From Lactarius indigo (lineage: Eukaryota; Basidiomycota; Agaricomycetes; Russulales; Russulaceae): a DNA stretch of 64,000 bases. The stretch is from NCBI GenBank assembly GCA_025766275.1, contig JAFKAC010000001.1, positions 2,046,001 through 2,110,000 of the forward strand, in the 5' to 3' direction. This document shows positions 59,798 to 64,000 of the stretch, piece after piece. The notes under the pieces were generated by a model that saw nothing but the letters and a program-made list of their open reading frames with translations, was not told the origin of the DNA and made no database searches. The position numbers were made by a program, and so were the translations under genes. The first letter of the stretch is position 1. Every line of letters begins with the position of its first letter.

Positions 59798-60035
59798 AAT
59801 GAGGGTAGGACGTGAAAGTGTCGGCTTCCCGGGCCGGCGGGTCTATTCGGCGTTCCGTTTCTGGCCGACCTACTGTACTCGCACCGTGCCAGTGACACCT
59901 TCCGACAAGTTCTTCTTCCTTCAATGTTTGATTGTGGCTTAGTCACGAAAGTGCGGCGTTCTCATATCCTTCTATCCATTATAAAGCCCGCAACTACGAT
60001 AAATTGCGTATATGTCCCGATGTCAATACACGTCC

Positions 60036-61656
60036 TCAGCTATCTGACTGATTCGCTGCAGACGATACGGGGAGTACAGGTAAAATGCCATTCTGCCTTA
60101 TGGTCGTACTACTACTTTCTGGCAAGCCGTACAACCTTCGGCCACGAGGCGTAGATGCCGGCGACAATGCCGGCGACAGGAACAACATCTGTATGATATC
60201 ATTCGATTTTAGCCCCCTCCGGACTCCAGAGTGGGGGTGTGAACGCATTCTTACCTCACTCCATCTCCGGAAAGTTGTGTTCTCGGACTCATCACTCCAT
60301 TGCCAATCGCTGAGCGACCTTCGACCAATGTCGTCCGAAGTCATCCGACCGCGAAGGTCCGGACGTGAATTCAAAGACCGTAGTATGCCGAGTGTGTAGA
60401 GCTTCCCCGTCATTAACGAGAAGAACAAAACGAGGTGGTGGCTCTTATCCTGAAGACCGACTCATTTTTAGACGAAGCTTTTGTAGGGCAGCACTCCGGG
60501 AAACTTCTCACCGATTTAGAATCGTACAGAGAAACGGCGACAATTTGAAATACGCTTGGCACTGCCGCTGATTCCCATGTGACGGCCACGATGTGACTCA
60601 ATGCTTGGTCCAGGTTGGCTAGCCCCGTTTTGGACTGAAACAACCAAACCATCACTGGAGCGAATGAGCGAATGTTACAAAGATCATGTGCGGCAGGCGC
60701 GTTGGACTTACGTATGGAGGTAATTGTGACATCCAGAACTGAAGAATTTCTAGCTCATCATCCAGCCCGACAAGAAACGGAACAAGCTGAGGATGTACCC
60801 AGAGAGCCAAAAATCCAGTAGTTGAACGAAAACTGGGCCTAGAGCGAAAGTGGCTTCCGTCAGCAGCGATTACTACAGAGTCCCGTGTCTGTACTTACCG
60901 GAAACGAACGCTCAGCCCTCAGTGGCTGCAACGCCGATGATGAGTGACCAGATGATCAATAAACCCAGCGCTTGCTCACGCTATCATTCGCCTCTCCGTG
61001 TTTCGAGCTCAGACCCAGGACAATAGGACTGGATTCCATCAAGTTAATTGTCCTAGAACAAGCATTTTGACCGACACGTACCAGATACACGTTCGCGATG
61101 AAAATGGTCACGAGTAGAAATGCCAACGGTGCCGTAACCCATTTTCTTTTCTTCGTGACCTGTGGGAGGTGTGAGGGGACGGATATCTCGTTCGAATCAA
61201 ACGTCCTTTGCGTACCTTCCAACATCTCCGAATCAACGACGTTTCGCAGATTGCGCAGATAAGGCCATTGAGGAATAGGTCGGCCCAGACGAGCGGCCTG
61301 GTCGACTATGGGTTTGTGTGATGACCTTATTCACGCACACAATAAAGAGTGGTCCTCCTCACCCAATGCTCAAAGTATATGAGAATATACCAAAGTTTAT
61401 ACGTTGCATGCATGGTCTGTAGTCTTCGCCTGAGTCAGGTTTGGCTCCCGAAGCCGAAGAACACCACACTCACAGCGAGAGTCCAACTAAAGTCAAGACG
61501 TACGTCTTCATCCGCATCGTGTCGTTTCAATGGGCACTCCCAGTATCTTGCCGCCTGGGCAAATATGATACCTTGACAAACGGCTTGTAAGATACCTTCG
61601 ATGAGGATCGGCCCACTGGTTGGGACGTCGATCTGGGATGAAAGTGAAAGCGCCAT
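60036..61656 (-). CDS. DUF6534-like seven-helix membrane protein
   Basis: ATG at 61656 gives MALSLSSQIDVPTSGPILIE and GILQAVCQGIIFAQAARYWE, the usual first helix of this basidiomycete family. Then FSWTLAVSVVFFGFG, FLNGLICAICETSLIRRCWK, WVTAPLAFLLVTIFIANVYL, and KTGLANLDQALSHIVAVTWE, and finally FFSLMTGKLYTLGILRSLNS, matching the family's closing K-L-Y-...-L-N-S-R motif. A polar cytosolic tail ends near 60036. Seven helices are expected; five or six can be seen. Function unknown. Introns between 60,660 and 60,950 are unclear, and I could not find a clean reading across the whole gene, so it could be partly decayed. Confidence 0.6.
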
Positions 61657-61759
61657 CGTGATTGTAAAGCGACGGGAAGCGAACTTCCACGGGTAGATCA
61701 TTAGTGCATGATTTCCAGCTGGACCAGTGGGACGATGCGGAAAACGACCAGACAGAGAC

Positions 61760-62250
61760 AAAACTAGACGAGGCGCAGAAAGCTGAAGGCTTCCACTGAC
61801 TGAGCACTGGCAAGGCTCCCGGAGTAACTATACTGCGCGTTTGGCGTGTAAACAAGGTTGATGACAGCTCTCACGTTTAGTCCGATTGGTGGCCGTAACA
61901 GCAGACAGAAGTGTCGAGGGCCTGGCGGGCTGATACGTGCTAGTTGAGATTGGTGCCGCTGCGCTACCGGAATTCCAAACGACTGCTGTAACAGCGCTCC
62001 TGGCACGTATGTACAATCGGTTTCCAGAGATTTTTTTTTCCCTTGAAGAATGCAGAGCTGGATCTGTAACAAGGCAGAGACAAGTCCATAATCACTGCAA
62101 GTCCCATTGGCAACTCGGCGCCTGTGGTGATGATTCCGATAGGAACTTGAAGCTGAGATTTCTCCTGTGATTGGCCCAAGGACTAGCCGCACCTGCAGTG
62201 ACCAGGCTAGGACATGGATCCGCCGTTCTGCTCTCCGGCTTATCGACAAC
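61760..62250 (-). pseudogene. Degenerate 3' part of a second DUF6534-like gene
   Basis: Reading the minus strand, pieces in different frames (GLAVIMDLSLPCY, RSAVTAVVWNSGSAAAPIST, GLNVRAVINLVYTPNAQYSY) resemble the last helices and the K-x-Y-...-L-N-A/S-R end of the neighbouring protein. They fall in different frames without clear splice sites, and no matching N-terminal half can be read upstream. I take it as a remnant of a tandem copy. Confidence 0.3.
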
Positions 62251-63064
62251 CTTAGCTAAGTTTTGTACTGTATACCTGTGTTCGGCTCACCACCGAGTGC
62301 AATTCGACACGGGACAATCAAATATTCAAATCTCAGCATAGCTTCTTTCCGATAGAACCCCGCTCCCTTCTAACTTCCTGACACTGTGACGTGATTAGCA
62401 ATGAGTAAGGAGTGAAACTTATGCCAGTGACAGTTCGCATCCAAGTCGAGCGCTGCTGCAGCGTCCCATTCCCCACTTGCATCAATGAATGTGATTAACC
62501 CTGACAGATTCTATGACTTTCGTCTAGAGTATGGGGTATTGCCTCGTGCTTGTCACCAATCATGTTGTGAGACGAAGGAAGCGTAGTCGCGAAAGCTAGG
62601 GCTTCGTGCGGTGCACCTGATCCTCCATTGTTTGTATTCACTGCAAAAAAGCTTCTTCGATACGCTGCATCAAGGTGGCGATAATGGGAGACTCACTCTC
62701 GCCGTATCCATGTGCATTTGGAGTTTCAGTCTTTACATCTCATCCTGTGAATGGGTAACAAGATAGCTATGCTGCTTGCGCTCAGTTGGGGGTGCTTCAC
62801 GATCTGACACCTGTAATACGATCTATTATCGACGACGAGGGACAAAATGAATGCTCTAACTGCAGCGTGGTGTTTCCATTCCATCGCGTAACGCATGGAA
62901 GAGTAGCGATGTTGTGTTGATGAAGTACATAGTAAGGGTGGACCATATGAATCCGATAATTGATAGCGAGTAACGCACCAGTAACCAGTAGATACGTAAA
63001 AATTAAATGAAACAAGTGTCCCAGAAAATGGCACAAGCAAGTCCGGGGAGAAAAATCCAAATCA
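62251..63064. other. No recognisable gene
   Basis: About 815 bases. A minus-strand hydrophobic stretch near 62950-63020 could be a helix of the degenerate membrane-protein copy, but no frame can be followed. Nothing else stands out. Confidence 0.35.
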
Positions 63065-63586
63065 TCAGGATCGATGTGACGTCAGTGAATCATAAGTGGG
63101 TGCGTGCTCGTAGGGCGGTGGAGGGGGCCCAGTCAAAGAATGGCGCTGCCGCCGGGATGCGGATTCGGCATATTCAGCGATCTCTTGTACGAGTTGCGCT
63201 CGTTCGGCGACCGTGAGCACTACGGTATGGCGTGGCATGCGACAGTGAACGATTGCACGCCGCGTACAAAGAGCGAGGAGGAAGAGTCCAATGATGCCTC
63301 CAACGGAGGCAAAGACGATGACGGTCAGGCCCTTGTGTGTCTGGTTAGACGGATGATTGGTGGGAGGGGAGTCATGGGGTGAAGTCAAACCCGTAGTGGG
63401 GGCTGCAGCTGGTGGATTGAGAAAGGAGTGACTGTAACTGTGGGTGTAACCGTGGGTGAATGAAGGAGGGTGATGGACGGGGTGCGATGAGTGCTTGGCA
63501 TGCGGGGGAGCAGCGGTAGCTGCTTCCGCGAGGGAAGACGAGCGGCTTGGCGGAGAGTCATCATCATCTGTCGAAGTGGCAGGCAA
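63065..63586 (-). CDS. Single-pass membrane protein with cytosolic PPPPPYE motif
   Basis: About 173 codons open from a Pro/Ser/His-rich, probably extracellular region (PPHAKHSSHPVHHPPSFTHG, HDSPPTNHPSNQTHK) through one clear TM helix (GLTVIVFASVGGIIGLFLLA) into a basic cytosolic part (TRRAIVHCRMPRHTVVL) ending in PPPPPYEHAPTYDSL. The proline-rich PPxY is a WW-domain ligand type. This layout matches fungal mid2-like or SKG6-type sensors in outline. The listed start is not an ATG; a first exon with a signal peptide probably lies upstream, where splice signals (gtgagc near 63654) are visible but the join is unclear. Confidence 0.6.
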   Translation of the reverse strand: MPATSTDDDDSPPSRSSSLAEAATAAPPHAKHSSHPVHHPPSFTHGYTHSYSHSFLNPPAAAPTTGLTSPHDSPPTNHPSNQTHKGLTVIVFASVGGIIGLFLLALCTRRAIVHCRMPRHTVVLTVAERAQLVQEIAEYAESASRRQRHSLTGPPPPPYEHAPTYDSLTSHRS

Positions 63587-64000
63587 GGATGCGACGGGGC
63601 TAGTGCGGACCTAAAATTTAGTCGGCGGCAAAGGAAAGTAGATGAAGCTCACGTGGCGAGAATGGCTAAAGAGAGATAGCAGAAATGAATGACGCCGCTA
63701 TACATATGACAACGTAGGGAAGATGAAGTGGATCAACAAGTTGAAGATACACAGAAAGAAAAGGGAGGAGAGGAGGAGGGGGTATAGAAAAAAACTCACA
63801 GAAAGGTTAAGGTAGCGAGGTGCGGTCGCGAACCATTCGTGAGACCGCAACCCGAGATAAAAATAACCACAGACAGCGAACACAGACGAGGGGGTTAAAA
63901 CTGCGATCACTGTGACGAGATCATGGTTCGGCCTCGAGAAGGGCAAAAACCTTGTCCGGGATGTAAGTCGAAGGTTCACGCGGTCATGAACAGCCACTCG
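63587..64000. other. Upstream region, possible first exon of the membrane protein
   Basis: The minus strand holds a hydrophobic frame of about 99 codons (63698-63997) that is Leu/Phe-rich but lacks clear splice links to the next gene. It may be an untranslated leader or part of a gene continuing beyond the window. Confidence 0.3.

Overview
The window is nuclear DNA of a filamentous basidiomycete, most likely an Agaricomycete. Genes are dense and split by many 45-70 bp GT-AG introns. Several families are ones I associate with Agaricomycetes: a WW-domain membrane protein, a DUF6534-like seven-helix protein and a DUF7704 protein. Placement near Rhizoctonia/Ceratobasidium is only a guess. About 29 protein genes and one intron-containing tRNA-Ser(GCU) can be supported. 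I see no virus, plasmid, CRISPR array, IS element or secondary-metabolite cluster.

Layout. 0-5 kb (+): 3' part of MLH3, an SBDS-like/RTC3 protein, tRNA-Ser and a nucleoside hydrolase whose ATG lies 14 nt after the tRNA. 5-24.4 kb (-): formin, MCM6, a cytochrome P450, a DUF7704 protein, a type I methionine aminopeptidase, a tandem-domain dual-specificity phosphatase and mitochondrial methionyl-tRNA synthetase. 24.6-27.3 kb (+): auxilin. 27.5-31 kb (-): STN1, TMA22/DENR and a small mitochondrial-type protein. 31-38 kb: a conserved protein of unknown role, a poorly coding stretch, an alpha/beta hydrolase (-) and a nuclear coiled-coil protein (+). 38.6-45.2 kb: the WW-domain membrane protein, lipoate-protein ligase, NDUFA8, a small ubiquitin-like-fold candidate and NDUFAF3. 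45.3-58 kb: SWC4, glycogen branching enzyme (-), an M28/PA/TfR-type carboxypeptidase, a disordered RGG-rich protein and a second alpha/beta hydrolase. 58-64 kb (-): a PEX14-like peroxin, the DUF6534-like protein with a degenerate neighbour, and a single-pass membrane protein.

There are no operons. Most genes are unrelated housekeeping genes, with loose themes: DNA replication, repair and telomeres (MLH3, MCM6, STN1) and mitochondria (MetRS, lipoate ligase, NDUFA8, NDUFAF3). Several pairs are divergent over short promoters, and four upstream regions carry a CACGTGA box, three of them as the exact palindrome TCACGTGA.

The strongest structural observation is that at least eight sites in six or more otherwise conserved genes need exactly one nucleotide skipped (+1) to stay in frame, with no intron able to explain it. 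Sequencing insertions are the likeliest cause. Other points are an apparent AT-AC intron in the lipoate ligase gene, a phosphatase with one intact and one dead domain, an alpha/beta hydrolase with Asn at the expected catalytic His, and a telomere-like repeat in a divergent promoter.
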